A DNA stretch of 64,000 nucleotides from an uncultured Rhodospirillales bacterium (GTDB taxonomy: Bacteria > Pseudomonadota > Alphaproteobacteria > CACIAM-22H2): assembly GCA_937926175.1 (NCBI GenBank), contig CALANV010000018.1:62001-126000 (forward strand). The letters are read 5' to 3'. Made by a program: the position numbers and the translations under genes. Shown one piece after another: positions 41,907 to 49,989 of this stretch (the first letter of the stretch is position 1; each line of letters opens with the position of its first letter). Below the pieces are notes generated by a model. That model searched no databases. It had not been told where the DNA came from and worked only from the letters and a program-made list of their open reading frames with translations.

Positions 41907-42947
41907 TCAGGGGCACGGATTCGGATTCCGGGCATGGATCGCATCGATGTCGGCAATGATCTCGGGCGCGAGCTTGAGCTGGCAGCCGGCGACGTTTTGC
42001 TCAAGCTGCTCAAGAGACGTGCAGCCGATGATCGTCGAGGTCACGAACGGCCGCGTCGTCACGAACGCGAGCGCCATCTGCGCCGGATCGAGTCCATGCG
42101 TGCGCGCGAGCTTGACGTAGGCCGCCGTCGCCGGTTCGGCCCCGGGCGTCGAATAGCGCTTGAAGCGCTCGAAGAGCGTCAGCCGGCAACCCGCCGGACG
42201 TGCGCCGTTGAGGTATTTGCCGGAAAGAACGCCCATCGCGAGCGGCGAATAGGCAAGCAGACCGCACTGCTCGCGCAGGCTGATCTCGGCGAGGCCGATC
42301 TCGTAGCTGCGGTTCAGCAGGTTGTACGGATTCTGGATCGACTGGATGCGCGGCAGCCCCTTCTGCGCGAGGTTGAGATGCGTCATTACGCCCCACGGCG
42401 TCTCGTTCGAGACGCCGATATAGCGGATCTTGCCGGCCTTGACGAACTCGCCGAGGATCTCGAGCGTCTCGGCGATCGGCGTGCCGTCGCGCGCCGGGTC
42501 GTGCCTGTAGTCCAGCCGCCCGAACGCGTTGACGTAACGGTCGGGCGAATGCGTCTGATACAGATCGATATAATCCGTCTGCAGCCGGCGCAGCGAACCG
42601 TCCAGCGCCGCGGCAATGTTCTTGCGGTCGAGCCGCCCGTTGCCGTCGCGCACGTGTGAAACATTGTTGTTGGCACCCGTCACCTTGGTCGCGAGAATCA
42701 CCTTGTCGCGGATGCCCGGGCGCCTCTTGAGCCACGTCCCGATATATTCCTCGGTGCGGCCGTAGGTTTCCGGCCTGGGCGGCACGGGATACATCTCGGC
42801 GGCATCGATGAAGTTGATGCCGAGGTCGAGCGCACGATCGAGCTGCGCATGCGCTTCGGCTTCCGTGTTCTGCTCGCCCCAGGTCATGGTGCCCAGGCAG
42901 ACAGCGCTGACGTAGAGATCGGTCGTGCCAAGACGGCGTCGTTCCAT
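41907..42947 (-). CDS. Aldo/keto reductase (Tas-like)
   Basis: 346 residues from ATG 42947. NADPH-dependent TIM-barrel oxidoreductase. Visible: start RRLGTTDLYVSAVCLGTMTW, catalytic Asp/Tyr in FIDAAEMYPVPPRPETYGRT, Lys in ILATKV, His in IDLYQTHSPDRY, and the C-terminal cofactor loop FVTTRPFVTSTIIGCTSLEQ. This matches the Tas/YghZ group. Substrate unknown. AAGGA precedes the ATG. Confidence 0.93.
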   Translation of the reverse strand: MERRRLGTTDLYVSAVCLGTMTWGEQNTEAEAHAQLDRALDLGINFIDAAEMYPVPPRPETYGRTEEYIGTWLKRRPGIRDKVILATKVTGANNNVSHVRDGNGRLDRKNIAAALDGSLRRLQTDYIDLYQTHSPDRYVNAFGRLDYRHDPARDGTPIAETLEILGEFVKAGKIRYIGVSNETPWGVMTHLNLAQKGLPRIQSIQNPYNLLNRSYEIGLAEISLREQCGLLAYSPLAMGVLSGKYLNGARPAGCRLTLFERFKRYSTPGAEPATAAYVKLARTHGLDPAQMALAFVTTRPFVTSTIIGCTSLEQLEQNVAGCQLKLAPEIIADIDAIHARNPNPCP

Positions 42948-43014
42948 GGATTCGTCCTTGCCTTCTTGTCGGGATTGAGATGTCGAAGAGGTGTCGGGGT
43001 CGCCGAGACCGGTT

Positions 43015-44178
43015 TCACAGGAACAGTGCGAGGACCCCGGTATAGCCGTAAAGCCGCTGGTTGGAAATCTCGCCGTTGCAGAACATGCCGACGAGCGGGA
43101 ACGCGCCGAGCTCGCGGCGAAGGATGCCGAGTTCGGCCGAATTCGGGCCGAACAGGTTGGGACCGCGCGCAAGGCACGAGAAATAAAGTCCGGCGCGCGG
43201 CGGCGCGGGCAATCGCCGCCTCAGGTTCGTGAGCATGCGCACGAGGTCGCGGGTCGCGGCGTCGGGATCGCGCCGCACGAACAGGATCGGCGCGCCGGAC
43301 GTCACCTCGGCGCCGACCGCAAGCCAGCCGCGCGCCGTATCGATACCGATGAGATTGCGGACGAGATAATCGCCGGTATCCGAGCCGGCGACAGGAAAGG
43401 CGGCATGGATCTGCCCGCCGATGCGCTCCAGCCGCCGCGCGAGGATATCGCCGACATCTTCCTTGAGCACGTCGAGCGCCCGCCGTCCATCGATCTCGCA
43501 CACGACGTTCTGTCCGCCGTCCGTGATCGTGCGGATCGGTCCGATCGGCGTGCATCCCTGGCTCAGTCCGGTCACGACGGCGAGATCGGGCGCGAACATC
43601 ACGCCGGAGACGCCGCCGCGCACCACCCGGCCCGCGACCTGGTCCATTGCGCCGCGCGACGAACTCAGCCCGCCGACGAGGAACGGCACCGTCTCGCGTG
43701 CGAGCGTCTCGATGGTTTCGGCGAGGTCGGGCGCGCGCGGATCGGCGTGCACGACGGCGAACGTCGGATTCATGCGCTTCGCCCATGCGCGCGCGGGGCC
43801 GAGCGCGTCGATGCCGCCCGACAGGTTCGGAATCAGGCAGTAAGCGTCGGCCGGAAGCGTGACGGCGAGGAGGGCGACGGCCGGAACGTCGAAATATTCC
43901 TGGTCCGCCGCCGCAATGCCGATGCCGACACTGCCGATCCAGTCGCGGATCGACGTCGTGCGTCGCAGAAATGCGACGATGTCGGACAGATGTTCGGCGA
44001 GCGCATCGGTGACATAAACGAACCCGAGACTGGCCCGCTTCGCGCTGTCGCCGAGTTGCGTCGCGCAGTCGAACACGAGCTGGCCCCATGTCGACGGCGC
44101 ATTGCGCGCCGCCGCATGGCCCAAGGCGAATTGCAGACCGTCCGCCGTCATATTGCCGTCACGGTTGCGCGCATTCAT
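43015..44178 (-). CDS. FIST domain protein
   Basis: 387 residues with both FIST_N (about 40-230, including FVYVTDALAEHLSDIVAFLR, FLVGGLSSSRG and GVSGVMFAPDLAV) and FIST_C (about 250-385, ending FPLVGMFCNGEISNQRLYGY). FIST is a sensory input domain thought to bind small ligands such as amino acids and is often linked to histidine kinases or GGDEF proteins; here no signalling partner is adjacent. No membrane segment, so cytosolic. It shares its strand with the aldo/keto reductase, 67 bases upstream of it. Confidence 0.9.
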   Translation of the reverse strand: MNARNRDGNMTADGLQFALGHAAARNAPSTWGQLVFDCATQLGDSAKRASLGFVYVTDALAEHLSDIVAFLRRTTSIRDWIGSVGIGIAAADQEYFDVPAVALLAVTLPADAYCLIPNLSGGIDALGPARAWAKRMNPTFAVVHADPRAPDLAETIETLARETVPFLVGGLSSSRGAMDQVAGRVVRGGVSGVMFAPDLAVVTGLSQGCTPIGPIRTITDGGQNVVCEIDGRRALDVLKEDVGDILARRLERIGGQIHAAFPVAGSDTGDYLVRNLIGIDTARGWLAVGAEVTSGAPILFVRRDPDAATRDLVRMLTNLRRRLPAPPRAGLYFSCLARGPNLFGPNSAELGILRRELGAFPLVGMFCNGEISNQRLYGYTGVLALFL

Positions 44179-44505
44179 GCATGCTTTCCTTCACCATGTG
44201 GCCCCGGGCGGAAACCATGCCGCCCAAAGCGGCTTGGCAAGGTCGCGTCAAAAAGACTATAACCGAATTACCGATCAGGCTGGAGGAACGTGGCGGCGCT
44301 CATGCGAGACGGGGCCCGCCGCGAAAAAGCGTCAGCAGAAGCCGACAAATAAAGGTCCGACGCATACGTCTCACTTGTTCGGTCGGTAAAAGCCAGCGCT
44401 ACCGGTTCGTCAGCTGGCAGTCGGGCGTGAAATCTCCGTGAGGTAGCGGGATCCACGCCTTCGGGTCGGATGGTCGGTGCCTTCGTTGAAAAATCGGGTC
44501 CGCGT

Positions 44506-44539
44506 CACCCTGCCACCGCGAGAACGGTGGCGGCGGGTG
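44506..44539 (+). promoter_or_regulatory. Leader hairpin upstream of RRM gene
   Basis: CACCC-TG-CCACCG, loop CGAGAA, then CGGTGGCGGCGGGTG: six plus five base pairs with a small internal loop. No T run follows, so it is not an ordinary terminator. It sits 84 bases before the ATG and may be part of a structured 5' UTR. Confidence 0.45.
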
Positions 44540-44589
44540 TCGTCATGCCGGTTTCGGAATGCCTCGCACATTCGCGCCCGTGTCGGGTT

Positions 44590-44605
44590 GGTCGCGCGTG
44601 CGACC
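44590..44605 (+). promoter_or_regulatory. Hairpin directly before RRM gene ribosome-binding site
   Basis: GGTCGC-GCGT-GCGACC forms a perfect six-pair stem, followed after six bases by the purine run GGAAAGG and the ATG at 44623. It could modulate translation with temperature or protein binding; this is inference from position. Confidence 0.45.
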
Positions 44606-44622
44606 GTTTGGAAAGGTGTTAG

Positions 44623-44964
44623 ATGAGTAAGAGACTCTACGTCGGAAACCTGCCGTTCTCGTATACGTCGGCAAATCTCCAAGATCTCTTTGCGCCGCAT
44701 GGAACCGTGACCTCGGCGCAGGTCGTGATGGATCGTGTGACCAACCGCTCGCGCGGCTTCGGTTTCGTCGAGTTCACCACGGACGAGGCCGCTGAGAAGG
44801 CGATCGCGGACCTCAACGGCAAGGCGATCGACGGCCGCACGCTGACGGTCAACGAGGCCCGCGAGCGCACGCCGGGCGGTGGTGGCGGCTTCGGCCGCGG
44901 TCCGCGCGGCGGCGGGTTCGGCGGCGGTGGCGGCTACGGTCGCGACCGCGGTCCGCGCTACTAA
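44623..44964 (+). CDS. Glycine-rich RRM RNA-binding protein
   Basis: 113 residues. One RRM (about 1-80) has RNP2 KRLYVGNLPF and RNP1 SRGFGFVEF; the C-terminus (about 86-113) is glycine/arginine-rich (GGGGGFGRG and related repeats). It resembles cyanobacterial and proteobacterial cold-inducible RNA-binding proteins, which act as RNA chaperones. GGAAAGG lies upstream of the ATG; a structured leader suggests post-transcriptional control. Confidence 0.95.
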   Translation: MSKRLYVGNLPFSYTSANLQDLFAPHGTVTSAQVVMDRVTNRSRGFGFVEFTTDEAAEKAIADLNGKAIDGRTLTVNEARERTPGGGGGFGRGPRGGGFGGGGGYGRDRGPRY

Positions 44965-45037
44965 AAGCGGGGCACAGGGCCGACAGGCAGCGACGGCGGT
45001 GCGATCCGCACCGCCGTTTGCATTTCACGAACCGCCT

Positions 45038-45697
45038 CTACTCTTCGGTGATAAGCCGTTTGACGTAGGGCAAGATGCGGCTGACGATTTCGTCGACGCC
45101 CGCCGCATTGGGATGGATGCCGTCGCCCTGATTGAGATCAGGGTTCGAGGCGACGCCATCGAGGAAAAACGGATAGAACACGACGTCGTGCTTCGCCGCG
45201 AGCCGCGGGAAGACGGCGTTGAACTCGGCCGCGTATTCGCGCCCGAGATTGGGTGGCGCCAGCATGCCGGCCAGCAGCACGCGCGTCCCTTTTGCCTTGA
45301 GCCGGGTCAGAATCGCATCGAGATTCGCTTCCATTGCGGCCGGTGGAAGCCCGCGCAAGCCGTCATTGGCGCCAAGTTCGAGGATCGCATAAGGCGGCGC
45401 CGGATTGCCGATGACCCAGTCGAGCCGGGCGAGCCCGCCCGCCGACGTGTCGCCGGACACGCCGGCATCGACGACCTCGACCGCGATGCCCTCGGCGCGC
45501 AAGGCGGCCTCGAGCCGTGCCGGAAATGCCTGGTTCTTGGGCAGGCCGTAGCCGGCGGTCAGGCTGTCGCCGAGGACGACGAGACGCGGCGTCGCCTGTT
45601 GTGCGACGGCGACCGACGCCAGCAGGATCACGGCCAAGGCGTTGACAATCGCCGCACGTCGCCCATATGCCCCAGATAGTCGCGTCCGCCCCGACAT
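45038..45697 (-). CDS. tesA: Arylesterase / multifunctional acyl-CoA thioesterase TesA
   Basis: 219 residues from ATG 45697 with a signal peptide (to about VAVAQQ), so periplasmic. SGNH hydrolase blocks: VVLGDSLTAGYGLP (nucleophile Ser), ILELGANDGLRGLP (Asn) and GDGIHPNAAGVDEI (Asp, His). The family hydrolyses esters and acyl-thioesters (thioesterase I / lysophospholipase L1). It is divergent from the ABC exporter pair, as tesA is from ybbAP in E. coli. Confidence 0.93.
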   Translation of the reverse strand: MSGRTRLSGAYGRRAAIVNALAVILLASVAVAQQATPRLVVLGDSLTAGYGLPKNQAFPARLEAALRAEGIAVEVVDAGVSGDTSAGGLARLDWVIGNPAPPYAILELGANDGLRGLPPAAMEANLDAILTRLKAKGTRVLLAGMLAPPNLGREYAAEFNAVFPRLAAKHDVVFYPFFLDGVASNPDLNQGDGIHPNAAGVDEIVSRILPYVKRLITEE

Positions 45698-45770
45698 CGG
45701 ACGCCGGATGCGCGGCGGGGCGTCGATGCGCCCGAAACGCCCGGGGACGAACCGACGCGCAAACGTCCGC

Positions 45771-46490
45771 ATGAACATTCTCCAAGACGCCAAGATCGTC
45801 GAACTCACGGATGTGCACCTCAGGCTGACGAGCGCCGCCGGCGAGGTCAACATCCTTCGCGGCGTCAACCTGGACATCGCGCGCGGCGAAAGCGTCGCCG
45901 TCGTGGGACCGTCCGGATCGGGCAAATCGACGATGATGATGATCGTCGCCGGTCTCGAGCGGCCGACGGCGGGATCGGTGCGCGTCGCCGGGGCGGATCT
46001 GACCGTCATGGACGAGGACGAGCTGGCGCTGTTCCGGCGCCGGAACATTGGTATCGTGTTCCAGGCGTTCCATCTGATCCCGACCATGACGGCGCTCGAG
46101 AACGTGGCGATCCCGCTCGAATTTGCCGGCGTCGCCGATGCGTTCGATCGCGCGCGCGACGAGCTCAAGGCGGTCGGTCTCGCGCACCGCGTCGATCATT
46201 ATCCCGGCCAGCTTTCCGGTGGCGAACAGCAACGCGTCGCGCTGGCGCGCGCGTTCGCCGCCGGCCCCGATCTGCTGCTGGCCGACGAGCCGACCGGCAA
46301 TCTGGACGCAACGACGGGCGCGGCGGTGATCGACCTGATGTTCGAGCTTCATCGCAAGCGCAACACCACGCTTCTCCTGATCACGCACGACCGCGAGCTG
46401 GCGGCGCGCTGCAGCCGCACCGTGCGCATGCATGACGGCCGCCTGCTGACCGAAGCGGCGCGGCTTTCCGGCGCGCAGCACGGACGATGA
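45771..46490 (+). CDS. ybbA: ABC transporter ATP-binding protein (LolD/YbbA type)
   Basis: 239 residues from ATG 45771. Walker A VGPSGSGKSTMMMIVAGLE, Q-loop FQAFHLIPTM, signature LSGGEQQRVALARAF, Walker B LLLADEPTGNLD and H-loop LLITHDREL are all present. It pairs with the FtsX-like permease that follows with a 4-base overlap and forms an exporter or mechanotransducing complex of the MacB superfamily. In E. coli the same layout is tesA divergent from ybbA-ybbP. Confidence 0.93.
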   Translation: MNILQDAKIVELTDVHLRLTSAAGEVNILRGVNLDIARGESVAVVGPSGSGKSTMMMIVAGLERPTAGSVRVAGADLTVMDEDELALFRRRNIGIVFQAFHLIPTMTALENVAIPLEFAGVADAFDRARDELKAVGLAHRVDHYPGQLSGGEQQRVALARAFAAGPDLLLADEPTGNLDATTGAAVIDLMFELHRKRNTTLLLITHDRELAARCSRTVRMHDGRLLTEAARLSGAQHGR

Positions 46491-49006
46491 GCTCGCTCGC
46501 GCTCGCGTTCCGACTTGCCCGGCGCGAGCTGCGCGGCGGCATTCGCGGGTTTCGGATCTTCCTCGCCTGTCTCGTGCTCGGCGTCGCGGCGATCGCCGGC
46601 ATCGGCTCGCTTGCCGCGGGTGTGACGCGCGCCCTCGGCGAGGATGCGCGCCTGCTGCTGGGCGGCGACGTCGAGCTGTCCTTCACGCATCGTCCCGCGA
46701 CCGCGGCACAGCGCGCGTTCCTCGAGGCAAGCGGCACGGTTTCGGAAATCGCCGAGATGCGCGCGATGGCCCGCGCCGGATCGACGCGCGCGCTCGTCGA
46801 GCTCAAGGCGGTGGACTCGGCATATCCGCTCTACGGAAACGTGCTTCTGTCCGGCGGGGCGGACGTTGCCCGGGCGCTTTCCCGCGAGAACGGCCTATGG
46901 GGTGCCGCGGTCGAAGCCGCGACGTTGAGCCGGCTGGGCATCCGGCCCGGCGCCCCCATCGCGGTCGGGGATGCCCAGTTCACCGTGCGCGCCGTCATCG
47001 AGACCGAGCCGGACCGGAGCGCCAGCCTCTTCACGCTCGGCCCGCGCGTAATGATCGCGCAGGAGGCGCTTGCGGCCACGGGCCTGGTGCAGCCGGGCAG
47101 CCTCGTGCAGTACCGCTACCGCATCAGGCTCGCCGCCGACCGCCCGGTCGATGCGTGGATCGAGGAGCTGAAGCAGCGCTTTCCCGAGGCCGGCTGGCGC
47201 ATCAGGGGCATGAGCGAAGCGGCACCGGGCGTGCAGCGCTGGATCGACCGCATCGCGCTCTATCTGACGCTCGTCGGCCTGTCGGCGCTGCTCGTCGGCG
47301 GCGTCGGCATCGCCAATGCAGTGCGCAGCTATCTCGACGGCAAGACCCAGACCATCGCCGTCCTGAAATGCGTGGGCGCGCCGGGACGCCTCATCCTGCA
47401 GATCTATCTCATCCAGGTGCTCATGCTGGCATCGCTGGGCATTGCGGTGGGGCTGGTGCTGGGCGCGTTGACGCCGGTCGCGGTCGCGCCGCTCGTCGCC
47501 CAGGCGCTGCCCGTCGCGGCGCGCATCGGGATCTATCCCGCGCCGCTCGCGATTGCCGCAGCCTTCGGCCTGCTGACCACCCTCGCCTTCTCGCTGTGGC
47601 CGATCGCGCGAGCGCGCGAAGTGCCGCCTGCCGCGCTGTTCCGCGATCTGGTCGCGCCGGCACGACGCCGGCCGCGCGCCGGTGCCATCGCCGCGACGGC
47701 GCTCGCCGTCCTCGCGCTCGCCGGCCTGACGATTGCGACCGCCGGCGACCGGCGACTCGCGATCTGGTTCGTCGTCGGCGCAGCCTTGACCTTCGCGCTC
47801 TTCCACGCGGCCGCATTCGCCGTCGCCCGCATCGCGCGGGCCCTCGGTCACGTCCGTGTCACCGGTCTGCGCCTTGCGCTCGCCAACCTGCACCGCCCCG
47901 GCAGTCCCACCGGCGCGGTGATGCTGTCGCTCGGACTTGGCCTCACCGTCATGGTGATGATCACGCAGATCGAGGGCAATTTCGTCCGCACGGTGCGCGA
48001 ACAGCTCCCCGACGTGGCGCCGTCGTTCTTCTTCATCGACATCCAGCCCGATCAGATCGAACCGTTCCTGTCGCTGGTGCGCAGCATGCCGGGCATCGAA
48101 GCGGTTCAGCATGTCCCGTCCTTGCGCGGGCGCATCGTCCGCCTCAACGGCGTGCCGGTCGAACAGGCGCCCATCGCACCGGAGGCGCAATGGGCCGTGC
48201 AGAGCGACCGCGGTCTTACCTATGCGGCGACGCCGCCGGCCGGCACGCGTCTCGTCGCCGGCGATTGGTGGCCGGCCGACTATGCCGGCCCGCCGCTCAT
48301 CTCGTTCGACGCGCGGATCGCCGCCAACATGGGCCTTGGGATCGGGGACACGATCACGGTGAACGTGCTCGGCCGCGACATCGAAGCCCGCATCGCCAAT
48401 CTGCGGGAGATCGACTGGACGAGTCTCGGCATCAATTTCACCTTCGTCTTTGCCCCCGGAACGCTGGAGGCGGCGCCGCACACCTACATCGCGACGGCGC
48501 GGGCAGCCGACGCGGCGGCCGAGGATGCGCTCGAGCGCGCCGTCACCGAACGCTTCGCCAACATCTCCGCGATCCGCGTCAAGGCCGCGCTGGCGACCGT
48601 CGAACGCACGCTCGACTCGATCGCGGTCGCGGCCCGGGCTACCGGCGTCGTCACGCTGCTCGCCGGCGGGCTGGTGCTAGCCGGCGCGCTCGCCGCCACG
48701 CACCGCCGGCGCATCTACGATGCCGTCGTGCTCAAGGTACTGGGCGGCACGCGCCGGGACGTGATACGGGCCTTCATGTTCGAATTCGGCCTGCTCGGCC
48801 TCGCCGCTGCCCTGATCGCCGTCGTGCTGGGCAGCCTGGGCGCGGACCTGGTCCTGGCCCATTACCTGCGGATCGACTTCGCTCCCCGGGCCGTCCCGGC
48901 CGTGGCGACGGTGGCCGGTGCCGTCCTGACCGTTGTGGCCTTCGGCCTCGCCGCGACCTGGCGGATCCTGGGGCAGAAGGCAGCACCGGTGCTGCGTAAC
49001 GCCTGA
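46487..49006 (+). CDS. ybbP: FtsX-like ABC permease (YbbP type)
   Basis: An 839-residue membrane protein with an N-terminal helix, a large periplasmic domain, four central membrane segments with one FtsX domain (about 265-375), a second periplasmic domain and a final FtsX domain (about 720-835). Hallmarks: IADCVRS-like start GGVGIANAVRSYLDGK, RITHVTGLRLALANLHRPGS-type block (VTGLRLALANLHRPGSPTGA) and EIDWTSLGINFTFVFAPG. Works with YbbA. The role is uncertain: export of hydrophobic molecules or envelope maintenance has been proposed for the family. Confidence 0.92.
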   Translation: MSSLALAFRLARRELRGGIRGFRIFLACLVLGVAAIAGIGSLAAGVTRALGEDARLLLGGDVELSFTHRPATAAQRAFLEASGTVSEIAEMRAMARAGSTRALVELKAVDSAYPLYGNVLLSGGADVARALSRENGLWGAAVEAATLSRLGIRPGAPIAVGDAQFTVRAVIETEPDRSASLFTLGPRVMIAQEALAATGLVQPGSLVQYRYRIRLAADRPVDAWIEELKQRFPEAGWRIRGMSEAAPGVQRWIDRIALYLTLVGLSALLVGGVGIANAVRSYLDGKTQTIAVLKCVGAPGRLILQIYLIQVLMLASLGIAVGLVLGALTPVAVAPLVAQALPVAARIGIYPAPLAIAAAFGLLTTLAFSLWPIARAREVPPAALFRDLVAPARRRPRAGAIAATALAVLALAGLTIATAGDRRLAIWFVVGAALTFALFHAAAFAVARIARALGHVRVTGLRLALANLHRPGSPTGAVMLSLGLGLTVMVMITQIEGNFVRTVREQLPDVAPSFFFIDIQPDQIEPFLSLVRSMPGIEAVQHVPSLRGRIVRLNGVPVEQAPIAPEAQWAVQSDRGLTYAATPPAGTRLVAGDWWPADYAGPPLISFDARIAANMGLGIGDTITVNVLGRDIEARIANLREIDWTSLGINFTFVFAPGTLEAAPHTYIATARAADAAAEDALERAVTERFANISAIRVKAALATVERTLDSIAVAARATGVVTLLAGGLVLAGALAATHRRRIYDAVVLKVLGGTRRDVIRAFMFEFGLLGLAAALIAVVLGSLGADLVLAHYLRIDFAPRAVPAVATVAGAVLTVVAFGLAATWRILGQKAAPVLRNA

Positions 49007-49018
49007 ACCGGGCGGGAT

Positions 49019-49058
49019 CCGGCCGGCGACCGCCGGGGCGGCGAACGGCCGGGTCTTC
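49019..49058 (+). terminator. Candidate terminator hairpin after the ybbP-type gene
   Basis: CCGGCCG and CGCCG pair with CGGCG and CGGCCGG around a short loop and internal mismatch (49019-49052), followed by GTCTTC and an A/T-rich stretch. The T run is weak, so it may be Rho-assisted. Confidence 0.35.
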
Positions 49059-49178
49059 ATAAATTTATAGCAATTCAACAGCTTAACAGGCCGCCGCCGC
49101 GGCAAGGCTATTGAATCGGGCGGCCGGGTTCCCATATCATTCACGCCAACTACCCAGACAGGGGGAGCGGAACGGACA

Positions 49179-49895
49179 ATGGCTCAAATTCAACGGGATT
49201 ACTGGACACGCACCGCGGCAGCCCAGGCTGAACTGGATCTCGGCCTGCGGCAGTACATGCTGCGCGTGTACAACTACATGGCGTCCGGCCTGGCACTGAC
49301 AGGTATCGTCGCCTATGCCGTCGCCAACACGCCGGCGCTGGTTCAGGCGATCTTCGGCACGCCGCTGCAGTGGGTGGTGATGCTGGCGCCGCTGGCGTTC
49401 GTCATGGTGTTGAGCTTCGGGCTGAACCGCCTGTCGTTCTTCTCGGCGCAGGCCATCTTCTGGGCTTTCTCCGTGGCGATGGGCGCCTCGCTCGCGTCGA
49501 TCTTCCTCGTGTTCACGGGGGCCAGCATCGCACGGGTATTCTTCATCACTGCCGGCACGTTCGCCGCGATGAGCCTGTACGGCTATACGACCAAGCGCGA
49601 CCTGTCGCAGTTCGGGTCGTTCCTGTTCATGGGCCTGATCGGCATCGTCATCGCCGGTCTCGTCAACATCTTCGTGCAGAGCTCGGCCCTGCAGTTCGCG
49701 ATCTCGGTGATCGGCGTGATCGTGTTCGTCGGCCTCACCGCCTACGACACGCAGCGGATCAAGGACATCTACATCGCGGGCGAGGACGGCGAGGTGGCCG
49801 GCAAGAAGGCGCTGATGGGCGCGCTTGCCCTCTATCTCGACTTCATCAACCTGTTCATCATGCTGATGCAGCTTCTGGGTCAGCGTCGAGAATAG
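49179..49895 (+). CDS. Bax inhibitor-1 / YccA family membrane protein
   Basis: 238 residues with seven predicted membrane helices. Family marks: LRQYMLRVYNYMASGLALTG at the start, SIARVFFITAGTFAAMSLYG, GYTTKRDLSQFGSFLFMGL, and GLTAYDTQRIKDIYIAGEDG near the end with the conserved aspartates of the TMBIM pore. Bacterial members are proton-sensitive calcium-leak channels or FtsH-associated proteins. A strong terminator follows, so it is monocistronic. Confidence 0.95.
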   Translation: MAQIQRDYWTRTAAAQAELDLGLRQYMLRVYNYMASGLALTGIVAYAVANTPALVQAIFGTPLQWVVMLAPLAFVMVLSFGLNRLSFFSAQAIFWAFSVAMGASLASIFLVFTGASIARVFFITAGTFAAMSLYGYTTKRDLSQFGSFLFMGLIGIVIAGLVNIFVQSSALQFAISVIGVIVFVGLTAYDTQRIKDIYIAGEDGEVAGKKALMGALALYLDFINLFIMLMQLLGQRRE

Positions 49896-49922
49896 TTGAT
49901 CGACAACGCACCAAACCTTTCC

Positions 49923-49958
49923 AGCCCCGGCGACGCAGGTCGCCGGGGCTTTTCTTTT
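49923..49958 (+). terminator. Strong rho-independent terminator of the Bax-inhibitor gene
   Basis: Perfect 12-base stem AGCCCCGGCGAC / GTCGCCGGGGCT with loop GCAG (49923-49950), then TTTCTTTT (49951-49958). Confidence 0.92.
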
Positions 49959-49989
49959 GTTCCGGCCATCGCCGTCCGAATGCGATCGC

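Larger units (their letters stand above)
44179..44622. other. Intergenic stretch with 5' leader of the RRM protein gene
   Basis: 444 bases without a supported gene. The right half contains two hairpins just upstream of the RNA-binding protein gene, listed separately. The left part holds short frames only. A long untranslated leader for the cold-shock-like RRM gene is the simplest reading. Confidence 0.45.

Noticed and set aside
44268..44456. Short minus-strand 62-residue frame in the gap before the RRM gene
   Set aside because: No start signal or similarity; gap sequence is better explained as leader and intergenic DNA.
45642..45671. TTGACA-18-TATGCC as promoter of the ybbA-type gene
   Set aside because: Lies inside the tesA 5' coding end about 100 bases before the ATG with a poor -10 and long spacer; not strong enough to list.
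46895..48481. Long open frames in other phases of the FtsX-like permease
   Set aside because: Shadow frames caused by high G/C third positions.
49060..49085. A/T-rich patch upstream of the Bax-inhibitor gene as an origin-like element
   Set aside because: Too short and without repeats; more likely promoter-proximal DNA.
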